A stretch of 64,000 nt of DNA. It comes from Achatina immaculata. Its lineage: Eukaryota; Mollusca; Gastropoda; Stylommatophora; Achatinidae. Location of the stretch: contig CM019713.1 in NCBI GenBank assembly GCA_009760885.1, positions 23,816,427 to 23,880,426 of the forward strand, given 5' to 3'. Positions 10,984 through 21,924 of this stretch are shown here, in pieces; the first letter of the stretch is position 1; every line of letters begins with the position of its first letter. Both the position numbers and the translations under genes were made by a program. Under the pieces are notes generated by a model that had not been told where the DNA came from, did no database searches, and was given only the letters and a program-made list of their open reading frames with translations.

Positions 10984-11383
10984 TGACCTGGAACTCTCAT
11001 GTTCAAGGTCTAACAAAACTCAACGCGCAAAAAGTATACCACTTAACCAAAATTAAGCACTTCATCGATCACGACACAAGGAAGACATACTACATATCAC
11101 ATATGCAAACACATTTAGACTATTGCTCAACAGTTTGGGATGGTTGCTCAGTGTCAAATACAACGAGGATTTACTCACTTCAAAAGTGACAAAGATCAAG
11201 CACGAACAACTAACCAGCACAAACCTATTAAACTCTGGCTCTTACGAACAGATTTCTTTTCAACAAAGCCAAGTTAGTACATCAAATTTTCCCACATAAT
11301 GCTCCGTCTTATCTATGGAAACTGTTTAAATCTAACCCAGAATGCAGCCAACACTTGAACAATATATGCTTATTCCACTACTT
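10984..11383 (+). pseudogene. Jockey/CR1-like LINE (family C) fragment, left half, split by an RTE insertion
   Basis: Degenerate plus-strand match to the ORF2 C-terminus seen intact at 49,117-49,757 on the other strand. Aligned blocks are TWNSHVQ-like GTLMFKV, YHLTKIKHFID-like, [13 protein letters not shown] and LFKSNPECSQHLNN, in shifting frames. About 40 bp corresponding to the PRLDLYKKSF block is deleted near 11,370. The reading continues at 11,682 after an inserted RTE fragment, so this is the older host element. Confidence 0.8.
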
Positions 11384-11681
11384 ATCTCTGAGAAGAGCTG
11401 GAGAGACAAAAACCCTTGTCAAAAAGATAAGAGAGAGACAATGTACTTTCATAGGACATGCAATGAGAAGAGGGGGCATTGAAAATATTATAACAACAGG
11501 AAAAATAGAAGGAAGAAGATCAAGAGGAAGACCAAGAGAAATGATACTGGACAGTCTGACGGGATGGTGTGAGAGGAGATCACCAACTGAACTGATGGCC
11601 TGCACGAAAGATCGGGTACTCTGGAGAAGCATAATAGCCAACGCCAGTAGGCACTGCACCTGATGATGATGATGATCTCTG
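11384..11681 (+). mobile_element. 5'-truncated RTE family A insertion with 7-bp target duplication
   Basis: The inserted piece encodes RRAGETKTLVKKIRERQ, then TFIGHAMRRGGIENI, then GKIEGRRSRGRPREMI and ends in WRSIIANASRHCT, stop, and a (TGA)n tail. It closely matches the C-terminus of the full RTE at 43.6-46.8 kb. ATCTCTG at 11,384-11,390 and again at 11,675-11,681 bound it and are read as the target-site duplication; the last copy overlaps the end of the (GAT)n tail. Confidence 0.85.
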
Positions 11682-11783
11682 GAATACCCTCCACTCCTGT
11701 ATATAAAAAAGCTATACTCCTTCCCATAACTACGAACTTTTCCATTATCTACTTGATGTCAACTACATGCCTCCATGATTCAT
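11682..11783 (+). pseudogene. Jockey/CR1-like LINE (family C) fragment, right half
   Basis: Resumes the host ORF at WNTLHSCI and ends with the conserved YLLDVNYMPP block and a stop near 11,779. It matches the terminus of the copy ending at 49,117. Confidence 0.82.
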
Positions 11784-11937
11784 AAAATTTACACGTCATT
11801 TTGAACTCTTCTTATAGGCCTCGAATTCAGTTATTTATTCTGAATAGTACTTTAATTTGATAGACAATCATTAGTGTGTAATTATATAAGACTAAATATA
11901 TAACTATACACGAAGCCACTGCAGTAAAGCTGTGATA
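11784..11937. other. AT-rich spacer
   Basis: Probably includes some 3' UTR of the jockey-like element; nothing else recognised. Confidence 0.4.
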
Positions 11938-12082
11938 ACAAAATGTATAAAGTAGGAAAAAAGTAGGAACAGCTTTATTAATTAACGAGCACATAGTTGT
12001 GATGTTTAGCTTTGCACCTTAATCATACAAGCACATACAGGATGAAGAAATAGAGAGAGAGGAGATAAATTCATATGAATGC
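11938..12082 (-). repeat. Penelope-like element terminal repeat, inverted copy
   Basis: Reverse complement of 12,735-12,885 with small differences; shared segments include CTTAATCATACAA, AGAAATAGAGAGA and AGCTTTATTA. It lies on the 5' side of the GIY-YIG remnant that follows, so that remnant is flanked by inverted terminal repeats. Confidence 0.82.
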
Positions 12083-12145
12083 TATGTAAAAATTAGGAAT
12101 AGAAAAAAACCGAATTAAAAAAAAAACAAATAGAGCACTTAGCTG

Positions 12146-12415
12146 ATGCAGGATAACATATATTGGTGAGACTGGCCTCAGATTAGGGGACCGCATGCAA
12201 AAACATCTGTTGGACACTGCCTAGCATGCTTTGAAATCAGTCCCAAATCATTTCAATGGCCCCAACCACAGAGGAGGCAAATCTGATTTTCTGGTAACAG
12301 CCATCAAACAATGTCACGCAGATGACACAAGCCGCCTGGCACTTGAGAACCGCTGCATTCAAAATTATGGGACGCTAGAGCCACATGGGTTAAACTCGCT
12401 GTTTAGCTACACGTA
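12146..12415 (+). pseudogene. Penelope-like element GIY-YIG endonuclease domain, copy 1
   Basis: Plus-strand frame gives ITYIGETGLRLGDRMQKHL, then (after an in-frame stop) VPNHFNGPNH, FLVTAIKQCHADD, LALENRCIQ and GTLEPHGLN. This is the C-terminal GIY-YIG nuclease of Penelope-like retroelements, which nicks target DNA for RT priming. The YIG motif, the downstream Arg and the catalytic-position Glu (in LENR) are all visible. The upstream Cys cluster and the whole RT domain are missing, and a stop interrupts the domain, so the copy is dead. The 3' UTR runs to about 12,734. Confidence 0.85.
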
Positions 12416-12734
12416 ACAATCTCTTCAATCATTATAGCACCTCTCCACCAAGTCCACCCATTCTTACTTTTCAAACTTCCTCACAGCATCACTCTGCAAC
12501 CCCTCTTCCCCAATCATCTGTTTCGACTTCTCCTAGCTAAGTCAATATTGTATCACTCTCTCTCCCCTCCCCGGTTCCCCATCCACCACCCTCAGTTACA
12601 ACCCACCGACCACATGTCACAGGTCTCTATTTAAACAGTCTCCACGTTCTACTAAATCCATTCCTGACACACACCGCCGGACAAGTCACACCTTACAATT
12701 TACAGCTAAGTACCTTAACAAAAATTTTTTTTTA
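12416..12734 (+). other. 3' UTR of Penelope-like copy 1
   Basis: Pyrimidine-rich (CT-rich) stretch between the GIY-YIG remnant and the terminal repeat. The reverse complement of 12,886-13,214 has the same character and a similar TATTTAAACA-type segment. Confidence 0.6.
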
Positions 12735-12885
12735 GTATTCATGTGAATCTATACTTTATCTCCTCTCTCTATTTCTTCGTCCTGTATGTTTTTGTATGAT
12801 TAAGGCTCACGCTGAAACGTCACAACTTTGTAATCGTTAAGTAATAAAGCTGCTCCTACCTTTTTCCTATGTTATACAAACTTAG
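12735..12885 (+). repeat. Penelope-like element terminal repeat, plus copy, with AATAAA
   Basis: Partner of 11,938-12,082. Contains CTGAAACGTC and an AATAAA at about 12,843 followed by GCTGCTCC, a plausible polyadenylation context. It is shared between the plus-strand remnant on its left and the minus-strand remnant on its right. Confidence 0.8.
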
Positions 12886-13214
12886 CTATGACTTGTAAGA
12901 GGATTGTACAGAAATGCGTATGGTGGAGTATAGAGAATGTTTAAATGGAGAATTGTGATAGATGGGTCATAAAAGGGGATTTGGAGGAGGGGGTGAAGAT
13001 CGTTGAAAGGGGAGAGTGTGATCCAAAGGCAATCTAGCCGGGAGAAGGTGGAATAGGTAACTGTAGTTGGGGAAGAGGAGTTGTAATCTAATGCAGTGAG
13101 TGGTTCTGAACTGTATGTTGCAAGTGAGAAAGGAGAGGAACTTAGTGCAGAGAGAGTATGATTGTGGAAGAGGGGAATGTTAGATGTAGTTGTTCAAACC
13201 ATGTGGTTCCAGGG
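12886..13214 (-). other. 3' UTR of Penelope-like copy 2
   Basis: Purine-rich on the plus strand, CT-rich when read with the minus-strand remnant. Corresponds in position and character to 12,416-12,734. Confidence 0.6.
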
Positions 13215-13660
13215 TCATATATTACTGAATGTAGCGGTTCTTAAGCGTTAGGCGGCTTCTGTCATCAGAATGGCATTGTTTGATAGCTGTTACCAGAAAA
13301 TCATATTTGTTTCTGTGGTTGGGACCATTGAAATGATTAGGGTCTAGTTTTGAAACATGCTGGGTGATATCATATAGATGTTTCTGCATGCGATCACCTA
13401 ATCTAAGACCAGTTTCACCAATATAGGTTATCCTGCATCTTTTGCATACGATAGGACATATCACATTACGTGACTCGCGTGTGAATCCCTCATGAAGAGT
13501 GAGGATAGTTTTGGGAAAGGTGATTGTTTTCGTTTCCCAGACTACAGGGCAGGTAACACGGCGAGGGCGGTTACATTTTCTGGTGCCAACATATGTAAGG
13601 TTCTGCTTGTCCACAATGGTGGTTGGCTTTATTTTAGTTTGTCTTTTTATTCTTTTCATG
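13215..13660 (-). pseudogene. Penelope-like element Cys-cluster and GIY-YIG endonuclease domain, copy 2
   Basis: Open minus-strand frame of 145 codons (13,659-13,222). It reads a C-x7-C pair (residues 29 and 37), CPIVCKRC (68-75), ITYIGETG (77-84), the conserved Arg at 90, NHFNGPNH (108-115) and LTLKNRYIQ (137-145). After the stop the sequence continues MTLEPHGLN, matching copy 1 and showing a recent nonsense change. The position that is Glu in copy 1 (LENR) is Lys here, so the metal-binding residue is probably lost. RT is absent; the element is truncated at about 13,660, where a T/C-rich stretch begins. Copies 1 and 2 face each other tail to tail. Confidence 0.88.
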
Positions 13661-13825
13661 ATAATGTGTGTATTTTTTTTCTTTCTGTCCTACATTCTTT
13701 CTTTCTCACTTCCTTCTCTCCACCTCTCATCTCTATGTATTTATCTCTCCCTTCCTCCCTCTGTCTCTTTCTCTCGCTCCCTTTCTTCTTCTCTCTCTCT
13801 CTCTCGCTCTCTCTCTCTCTCTGTC
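13661..13825. repeat. Pyrimidine-rich tract ending in (CT)n
   Basis: T/C-rich low-complexity DNA; near-perfect (CT)n at about 13,783-13,825. Confidence 0.85.
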
Positions 13826-14200
13826 AGATTAATTTCACATGAAAGTTTTCAATCCTATTCTTCACGTAAGATACGTGATAATTGCCGAAGTTCACTGTTC
13901 GCAGTCTCTCTATTTCTTTCCCAGACAAACGTCTACATTCCTCCAATTACTGTTAGAGTAATTTTCTCAAATCTTTTGCGTCAAACAAGAGCACGGGCTG
14001 GATTACTGTTGTGTTTTTTTCCTTTCATTACAGCAGACATAAAGGTCCAGTCTTTTTTTTAAGGCTACTTCCAGATCGCTAAACTCTGTTCATCTTCTTC
14101 TTTCAGTCGTAAACATTTTGACACGCGGTATATTTGTGTGAGCAATAAAGTCAGGAGATATATTAGGGATGATCTCGGGTAACTGTGCCTCACTTGTGTA

Positions 14201-14206
<6 letters not shown>
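13826..14206. other. Unassigned spacer
   Basis: Nothing recognised. Confidence 0.35.
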
Positions 14207-14236
<30 letters not shown>

Positions 14237-14643
14237 GGAGAGAGAAAGAGAGAGAGAGAAAGAAAGAAAGAGAAAGAAAGAGAGAGAGAAATAGAGAGAA
14301 AGAGAGAGAGAAAGAAAGAGAGAGAGAGGAAGAGAGAGAAAGAGAAAGAGAGAGAAAGAGAGAGAGAGAAAGAGAAAGACTGAGAGAGAAAGAGAGAGAA
14401 AGAGAGAGAGAAAGAGAAAGAAAGAGAAAGAGAGAGAAAGAGAGAGAGAAAGAAAGAAAGAGAGAGAAAGAGAGAGAAAGAAAGAGAGAGAGAAAAAGAG
14501 AGAAAGAGAAAGAGAGAGAAAGATAAAGACTGAGAGAGAAAGAGAGAGAAAGAGAGAGAAAGAGAAAGAGAGAGAGAAAGAGAGAGAAAGAGAGAGAGAT
14601 AAAGAGAGAGAGAGAGAAAGAAAAAGAGAGAGAGAGAGAGAGA
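14207..14643. repeat. 440-bp polypurine tract, (GA)n/(GAAA)n mosaic
   Basis: Almost every base on the plus strand is A or G. The long frames across it (Arg/Glu/Lys on plus, Ser/Leu/Phe on minus) are artefacts of composition. Very similar in make-up to 37,857-38,292. Confidence 0.95.
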
Positions 14644-14900
14644 AGTAAGAAGGAAATGATTGCCGATGTAAACCTAGATTTCATTAGAAACTAGTAACTG
14701 CCCAGACAAGAGAATACAGGTCACTAAACACTTTTTTACCTCTATCCAAGACATAGCAGTCATCATCATCATTATCATCATTATCATCATCATCATCATT
14801 ATCGTATTCAATGGATGAACTCATCTGGCATTGTACATGAAAATAAAGTACAGTATTATCTGCCACAGATAAGGTGATTAAATGCGCCTCTGATTTCTCG
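14644..14900. other. Spacer with (ATC)n
   Basis: An (ATC/ATT)n run lies at about 14,760-14,806; otherwise featureless. Confidence 0.6.
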
Positions 14901-14960
14901 TGACAAAACTGTTGCCCATCCTACAGGGCTCCTTGGTTCAAGTCCCAGGTAGTTCTCTTG
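14901..14960 (+). mobile_element. Possible tRNA-derived SINE remnant (B-box like)
   Basis: TTGGTTCAAGTCCCAGG at about 14,931-14,947 resembles a tRNA T-arm and pol III B box. I could not find a convincing A box or full cloverleaf upstream, so the call is tentative. Confidence 0.3.
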
Positions 14961-16141
14961 TCATTTTTCTTTCTCTGTTACTTTCTGCTATTACTTTGGT
15001 GTGCGAAAAATATAGTTGTCTCTCATTTGCAAAAAAAGGTGTATCATTATCTGCCACGTGCTGCTTTTTACGAATAGTATCAAATAATTATCTTTAAATG
15101 AAAAGTGTGTTCAACATTTTAGTCTATCAAATTGCGAACCTGGAGGTTCTTAAATAATCTGATCAGTTTTATTACCGTCTTGCCAGTTGGAGTAACAGAA
15201 ATAACAATCAGAAGACATTGAACTTATAAATTACTGCCAACTTATCACATGCGCGAAAACAAATATATATTTTACTACTACATGGTTTACTTGTACAGGT
15301 ATATATATATTTTTTTTAAAATAAAAGACTACCTTTTCTGAATTACAAAAATGTGACTAATAATTAATTCCACATACATAATGATTATTATTCCCTTAAA
15401 TGTCACACATTTCAACGTGGCAGAAGTGCAGAATCTCGTGATTTCTGTTGCAGGAAGTTAACTCTTTCATGTTACTGGGTAATCTGTCATTTTTCTGGAT
15501 CGACTTGTTGAGAAACGACACTGCGGCCTTGTAAAAGTCATGCCACGTAGAGGAAAATTACGCAAACGAAACAAACAACTGCTTCTGTGTAAACAGATAT
15601 TTTTAAAAAAGCCACTCTGATGATAAAGAAAATAATTTCTGACCAACGAAAACAAATATTCTCAATCTAAACACAAGAGTCGAATAACCACAGAAAGCGC
15701 ATATACAGTAATTTCCGTATTTCATTTCTTTTAAATGTTAATTTTCTCCAACGTACCGAAAACTTTCATCCTTTCTTTTTCATTAAGTTACACGTTAATT
15801 TATGTAAGTGCTAAAGTAAGCAAATTCACTTGTCAAAAATTTTAATTAGCTTAATTTTTTTTAGAAACTTCAATCGTACTTCAAGAGATTTTCAATATGG
15901 CAGTTTAATAATAATAAAAAAAAAGATGCACAGAGCATTTTGAAGATCTGTTTACTGAAGATAAAATCTTCTGTTCTGACATGAAAAACATGTTCAGTCC
16001 AGGTGACACGAGACCTTTTTATTGAACATTAATGTTTTTTAAATTAAATCTACAGCTTCCAAATATCTTCCGACATGACAAGAATATCCCGACGCCATCA
16101 TCGGAGGGATGTACTATTACGTGGACAAAGCTGAGGAAGAA
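14961..16141. other. Unassigned AT-rich spacer
   Basis: About 1.2 kb without recognised coding, RNA or repeat structure beyond short A/T runs. Confidence 0.4.
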
Positions 16142-16605
16142 AATAGAAGGAGTAACAAAAAGCCAAGGGGAGAGAGCAGTAACAAGAAAATAGAGGGAAT
16201 AACAAAAAGCCGAGGGGAGAGAGCAGTAACAAGAAAATAGAGGGAATAATAAAACGGCAAGGGGAGAGAGCAGTAACAAGAAAATAGAGGAAGTAATAAA
16301 AAGACAAGGGGAGAGAGCAGTAACAAGAAAATAGAGGGAGTAATAAAAAGACAAGGGGAGAGAGCAGTAATAAAAAAAAATAGAGGGAGTAATAAACAGA
16401 CAAGGGGAGAGAGCAGTAAGAAGAAAATAGAGGGAATAATAAAAAGACAAGGGGAGAGAGCAGTAAGAAGAAAATAGAGGGAATAATAAAAAGACAAGGG
16501 GAGAGAGCAGTAAGAAGAAAATAGAGGGAATAATAAAAAGACAAGGGGAGAGAGCAGTAAGAAGAAAATAGAGGGAATAATAAAAAGACAAGGAGAGAAA
16601 GCAGT
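16142..16605. repeat. Minisatellite, 47-bp purine-rich unit, about 10 copies
   Basis: Unit contains AGCAGTAACAAGAAAATAGA followed by GGGAATAATAAAAAGACAAG and GGGAGAG. A GTAACAAG form dominates the left part and GTAAGAAG the right, so the array has two sub-blocks. Confidence 0.95.
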
Positions 16606-16621
16606 AAAAATAGAGAGAATA

Positions 16622-16965
16622 CTAACAAGAAAAGCGGAGAGAAAAACATCAAGTTTTATAATGAAGGAAATAATAACAAGAAAAGCGGAGATAGCAGCAA
16701 CAAGTTTTATAATGAAAGGAATAATAACAAGAAAAGCGGAGAGAGAAGCAACAAGTTTTATAATGAAGGGAATAATAAAAAAAGAGGAGAGAGAAGCAAC
16801 AAATTTTATAATGAAGGGAATAATAACAAGAAAAGCGGAGATAGCAACAACAAGTTTTATAATGAAGGGAATAATAACAAGAAAAGCGGAGAGAGAAGCA
16901 ACAAGTTTTATAATGAAGGGAATAATAACAAGAAAAGCGGAGAGAGAAGCAACAAGTTTTATAAT
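16622..16965. repeat. Minisatellite, 51-bp purine-rich unit, about 6.7 copies
   Basis: Unit contains AGAAAAGCGGAGAGAGAAGC, AACAAGTTTTATAATGAAGG and GAATAATAACA. It abuts the 47-bp array and shares its GAATAATAACAAGAAAA segment, so the two arrays are probably related by descent. Confidence 0.93.
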
Positions 16966-17049
16966 CACGGCTTTCATGAAAACAATATTGATCGTTGTTT
17001 ATCAGAAAGAAAACAACTAAATATTGGCATACGAGGTTCCATAATACTA

Positions 17050-17205
17050 GTTTAACAGCGTAGAAACTACTGGAATGTGGCAAGTACTGTGTTAACAGCG
17101 CAGAAACTACCGGAATGTGGCAAATACTGGGTTAACAGTGTAGAAACAACTGGAATGTGACTAGTACTGAGTGATCAAAGTAGAAACAACTGGAATGTGA
17201 CAAGG
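17050..17205. repeat. Short tandem repeat, ~40-bp unit, 4 diverged copies
   Basis: Each copy carries GTAGAAAC then ACTGGAATGTG; spacing is about 40 bp. Confidence 0.85.
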
Positions 17206-18014
17206 GAAACCCGTTACAAAAACCTACACGTTGACATACAGTACTGTATACTTGGCGAAATCTAACGGACGAAAAACTTCAAAGAGACTGCTAACATTCT
17301 TAACATCAGTAACATTTGTAACTAGTTACTTCTCCTGGAAGTAACTAGTTATTTCTTTCAACCACGTAATTTCATTAAAAGAGGGACTTGGTTATGTCCA
17401 GTAATCGCGTTAACAGGCAAATACCGGAAAATTACACGCTAAGAGAGAGAGAGAGAGAGAGAGAATGAACATTTTTTTAGGTCCTCAGTTACCGTACCCG
17501 GTTTACAGTATCAAAAACCTAGTAAAAAGCAAAACGCGAAATCGGTTAGAGGGTAATCCGGTGAGTATGATGATGATGCTCACAAACTGTATGTCGGAGG
17601 CTCTGCCAGTTTTGGCTTTGATTCAGCACGTGAGCATTTTGTCAAGATCAAATCTCCGCAAATAAAGTAAAAAAAAAAAAAAATCACACGCACATTTACT
17701 TTTCGCTGATGTTTGTAAAGTGTGTTTATATTTACATTTTAAAAAAAATGTAACATATGAAATACTGTATTGAGAAAACCTGTATTTCTGAAAGTATTTC
17801 ATGCAAGATGAAAGAGATAATAATTGTACCGGTTTGGAATAATCCTAGCACGCTCACTGGTTATGTCATTACTGCTCCATAGAAATTACATGTGAGCCTC
17901 GATAATTTCCAAAACATTACGCTGAAAATTGTCAGAGAAAATGTATTATATCATAACTAATGTTGTGGTTGCTGGCACTAACACTTTGGAAATTTAGAAG
18001 TATCATATTCGCTA
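17206..18014. other. Unassigned spacer with a (GA)n run
   Basis: (GA)n at 17,441-17,464; no gene recognised. Confidence 0.4.
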
Positions 18015-18145
18015 AGGTGACTAGTGATATCATTACCACCAAAAAAATATTAATATCATCCTCATTGAGGTAACTAATTATACCAATATCACCAAAAATA
18101 TTAACATCATCCTCACTGAGGTAACTAATTATATCAATATAATCG
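18015..18145. repeat. Tandem repeat, 51-bp unit, about 2.5 copies
   Basis: GAGGTAACTAATTATA recurs 51 bp apart (18,067 and 18,118), with a diverged copy on the left. Confidence 0.8.
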
Positions 18146-19040
18146 AGGATACACATAATATCATTTGCAAGCGAGAAACTAAAGCCATCGTTAAACTTAA
18201 CTCGTATAACGATGAAATGTAGTGTTATCAGTTATTGTATTACAGCGAGGAAATTATGTTACCAATAAATTTAAATCATAAACGATAACATAATTTAAAA
18301 AATAGAATGAATGAAGCAAAACATGGGTTATTATCCGCATAACAGAAAATCAGTTAACTTCATACTTACAAAAATTATCATTCGGACAAGAAGTTGGCTT
18401 TGAGATGGATGGTTAGCAAATCTCTCTACTCTTGCCACGGTGGATTTTCTTATCGCGTCTTCTGTGCTGGTCTATTTAATGTGGTTCTGCTTTTTTGTCC
18501 ACCTTCTTGCTTTTTGTCTCAGCAATAAATAATAGTGTTTTATATCGCCCAAGATCTTCGCTCAGCATACACAAGACTGGAATCAGTTTCAATTTGCTCC
18601 ACAGATTACCGCACTAGACACACGCCATGGCACCCAGGGTCCGTCTACTTGGTTTCCGCGATTCAAAATGGACATTTATAGGTGCCGTCCTGTCCGTTGA
18701 TGTGGTGACCTAATTGCAGCAGCGGTGTTGGACATAATCACTTAAGGATGTCCAGAGAACGGCCAGCCGCTCAACTTTACTCGCCCACACCAGCAATTCT
18801 TGTGCTAAACTCCACATTCCGTGTCGCGTCAAGAGAAAACCATCACAATGCTAGGAGGAACTGATTTCATTGGAAAGTAATAATTATCACAATGTGGAAG
18901 TAATGCTGATAGCTACAGAGCTTGCTGGTTGTTGAATGTGTTTTACATAGCAAGAAGTCAGTGTGACTTTGTCATTTGTAACCTAGTTCAGTAATGGATC
19001 AAAAATGATGAGCCTGCTTATTTGGTTCTGTTAGATTGGT
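18146..19040. other. Unassigned spacer
   Basis: Includes a GC-richer patch at about 18,560-18,840 that may be an old dispersed element, but I could not identify it. Confidence 0.35.
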
Positions 19041-19475
19041 TCACTGATTGTGTAGTTGATTGTTTAGTTGAATGTTTAGTTGATTGTTTAGTTGATTTTT
19101 TGTGAATTGTTTAACTGATTGTTTAGTTAACAGATTACCTGATTGTTTGGTTGGTTGTTTACATGATTGTGTGACTGATTGTTTAGTTGACTGGTTAGTT
19201 TACTATTTAGTTGATTATTTAGTAGACCGTTGGTTGGCTGTTTAATAGATTGCTTGTTTCATTATTTAATTGATTCTTTAGTTGACTGTTTAGTTGATTG
19301 TTTAGTTGATTGTTTAGTTTTTTTGCTTAGCTGATTGTTACTTGATTGTTATTTAGTTGGTTGGTTAAGTGACTGTTTTGGTTTTTGGATGATTGACTGA
19401 TAAACTGACTGATTGTTTGGTTTATTGACTGTTGGAGATGGCTGTTGGTTGATTGTTTGCAGCTAACATATCTAA
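19041..19475. repeat. Degenerate 12-bp tandem repeat (GATTGTTTAGTT)
   Basis: GATTGTTTAGTT and single-step variants fill the interval; the array is old and strongly mutated. Confidence 0.85.
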
Positions 19476-20234
19476 AGCTGTCTAATGTTTTGAGTATCTT
19501 GAGAATAAATTGCGAGTCGGATTGAGAGAAAGTTATGTAAATGTACTTATTTTCTGGAGCGGGTGCAAGATTCACACTTTTTGCTAGGCTCCACCACCTC
19601 TAAGACTTGTCAAGTCCTACACGAGTATCAGATTTATTCAAATTTGAAACTATACTGATTCCTTTCTATCAACACTATACATTTTTAAAAGCATTTTTCT
19701 AAACTTATCATCATGATAAAGAAAAGAGAAGGAAGATGAAAGAAAGAAAGAAAAGACAAGAGCAGAAAAGAAAGAAGAAAGAATCATCTGCCGGGGTCAT
19801 GCTGGAAGACCAACAGGAAAGAGTTTCTGTGGCAGCTGCCAACACTGAACTAATCGTTCAATCATTTCATAATTGGGGTTTTGAATGCCGCGTCGATTTC
19901 TGATTACAAAGTTCAGCTTCTGAAACTGCAGAAAAGATGACAAATTTATCGCCAATACTGCAGATTTTCCAACAGCTTTTTAGCAGCTTTGGTATTGTCG
20001 AGTTAAAAAAATAGGACGAAAATTGCGGAAGGCGAAATCGGATACTGCACTTGGGAAATGAAGGTTTTCAGAACTGCGCCGTTTGTGGCGTTGAATTTTG
20101 AGAATTTAAACCGTTTTGAAAGCGGATATTGGACAGGTTGGGTGAACTCTGACCTGTGTTAAATGAGAAAATCATGGAGATATGAGGCTTATTTACGTAT
20201 GTTTTTGTTTAGAATTTTGTGGCACTAAACTTTC
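19476..20234. other. Unassigned spacer
   Basis: Contains an AAAG-rich patch at about 19,717-19,785. No coding domain recognised. Confidence 0.4.
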
Positions 20235-21690
20235 CTGGAGGAAATTACATTGCATGAAATGGAAACAGCAATGAGTTTAATGGCTAACAACAAAGCTGCA
20301 GGTGAAGATGAAATAACATCAGAAATGCTAAAAGCTATCAATAGTGACAACATGAGACAACTACAGAAAAAGTTTAATAACATTTGGAAAGAATAAAAGG
20401 TCCCTTCTAAATGGAAAAAGGAAACATTGTTAAAATACCAACAAACAAACAAAAAGGCAACCTTAGTGACTGTAACAATTGGAAAGAAGTAACTTAAGCA
20501 TCAGTTATGTCAAAGGTATTTTGCAAAGTCATTCTGAATAGACTTAAAGATATTGTGGATACGGCAATGAGAGAAGAACAAGCATGACTTCGAAAAGGGA
20601 GAAGCTGTCTCGACCAGATTTTTACTCTCAGAATAATACTTGAAGAACATACTGAAAAGCAGAAACCATTAATACTGAACTTCATAGACTTTAAAAAGGC
20701 ATTTGATAACAAACACGAAGACTCTTTATGGAGAATTTTAAGTCTATATGGAATACCATCTAAAATTGTCAACATCATTAAGAACTTCTACAATGGATAT
20801 GTTTGTGCAGTCAAAACAGAAGAAGGGATGAGTGAATGGTTCCAGATTGAAACAGGAGTGAAACAAGGAGAAGATTTTGATTTTGCAGATGATACAACCC
20901 TTATCAATAACAATGTGAAGTCTATGCAAGAAAAAACAGATAGCCTGTCTTCACTGGCTAGCAAAATAGGACTTGAAATTAACAAGGACAAAACAAAAAT
21001 AATGCAACTTCCCATTAATCAAAATGGAAAAGTACACATAGAAAGGACAGATGTTGAAGAAGTCAATCAATTTGCATACCCTGGCAGCTACACAGACCAA
21101 GATGATGACACCAGAAAGGAAGTTAGAATTAGAGTTGCAAAAGCAGCATCAATCTTCAAAAATCTTGAGAACATATGGAATTCAAAAGTTATAAGCACAA
21201 AAACCAAGTTAAGACTATTCAATTCAAATGTAATATCCACCCTCTTTTATGCATGCGAAAGCTGGAAAACAACTAAAGAAATAGACAAGAAATTAGATTC
21301 TTTTGAAAACAAATGCTTAAGGAAAATACTCGGCATCAAGTGGAACGAATTCAAGAACAATGCAGAGATAAGACAGATGACTGAACAACAACCAGTTTCA
21401 TGGGTGATTAGGAAAAGGAAATTAACATATGTTGGTCACGTGATGAGAAGAAATGATAAAAAATCCCAAAACAAGCTATCAGGTGGAACACAACAGGCCA
21501 AAAGAAAAGAGGCAGACCGTGTGAAACTCTAAAAAGGACATTGTTAAGAGAGGCCAAATTAACAGGCATAAAATCATTTGATGAGGTTGAAAGACTCGCC
21601 GAAGACAGGAAAAATTGGCTAACTACTTTGCGAGCCCTGTGTGACGTTTAACGGCACGGGAAGGATACAAGATATAAGATAAGATTTTTT
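20235..21690 (+). pseudogene. LINE family B: most of RT plus C-terminus and 3' tail
   Basis: Longest family B copy in the window. Plus-strand blocks in order are METAMSLMANNKAAGEDEI (about 20,255), the RT finger and palm region in shifting frames to 20,820, then an open frame 20,828-21,532. That frame opens EWFQIETGVKQGE and passes directly to FADD (20,882-20,893), so the segment between RT motifs B and C, normally several tens of codons, is deleted. Further blocks are STKTKLRLFNSNVISTLFYA, KCLRKILGIKW and YVGHVMRRN. After a frameshift it ends LTGIKSFDEVERLAEDRKNW, a stop near 21,650, and a tail AAGATATAAGATAAGAT. Dead through frameshifts and the RT deletion. Sequence homologous to 1-530, 32,303-32,545 and 36,061-36,219. 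Confidence 0.85.
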
Positions 21691-21794
21691 AGTTCTTTCT
21701 TTTTCTTCTTTTTCCTCGGATAATTACGATGATGATACTAATGACGGTAATCATCATCAGTTGCAATAAAAGCGATAATATTCTGATTTCTTAT
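21691..21794. other. Short spacer
   Basis: Between LINE B and the 28-bp array; nothing recognised. Confidence 0.35.
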
Positions 21795-21910
21795 GTCCCA
21801 GACAAACATATACGCACAAACAAACACATATATACTCTCAGACAATTATATGCACATACATACTCTCAGACAATTACATATACATATATACTCTCATATA
21901 TTAAATATAC
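21795..21910. repeat. Minisatellite, 28-bp unit (left part)
   Basis: Degenerate units containing ACATATATACTCTCA; continues at 22,415. Confidence 0.85.
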
Positions 21911-21924
21911 GATTAATACTAGAG

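Noticed and set aside
12416..12734. Pro/Ser/Thr-rich frame considered as part of a protein
   Set aside because: It lies after the GIY-YIG stop, is pyrimidine-rich and matches in position the UTR of the second copy.
18560..18840. GC-richer patch considered as an exon or old DNA transposon
   Set aside because: No terminal repeats, no recognisable protein motif and no second copy in the window.
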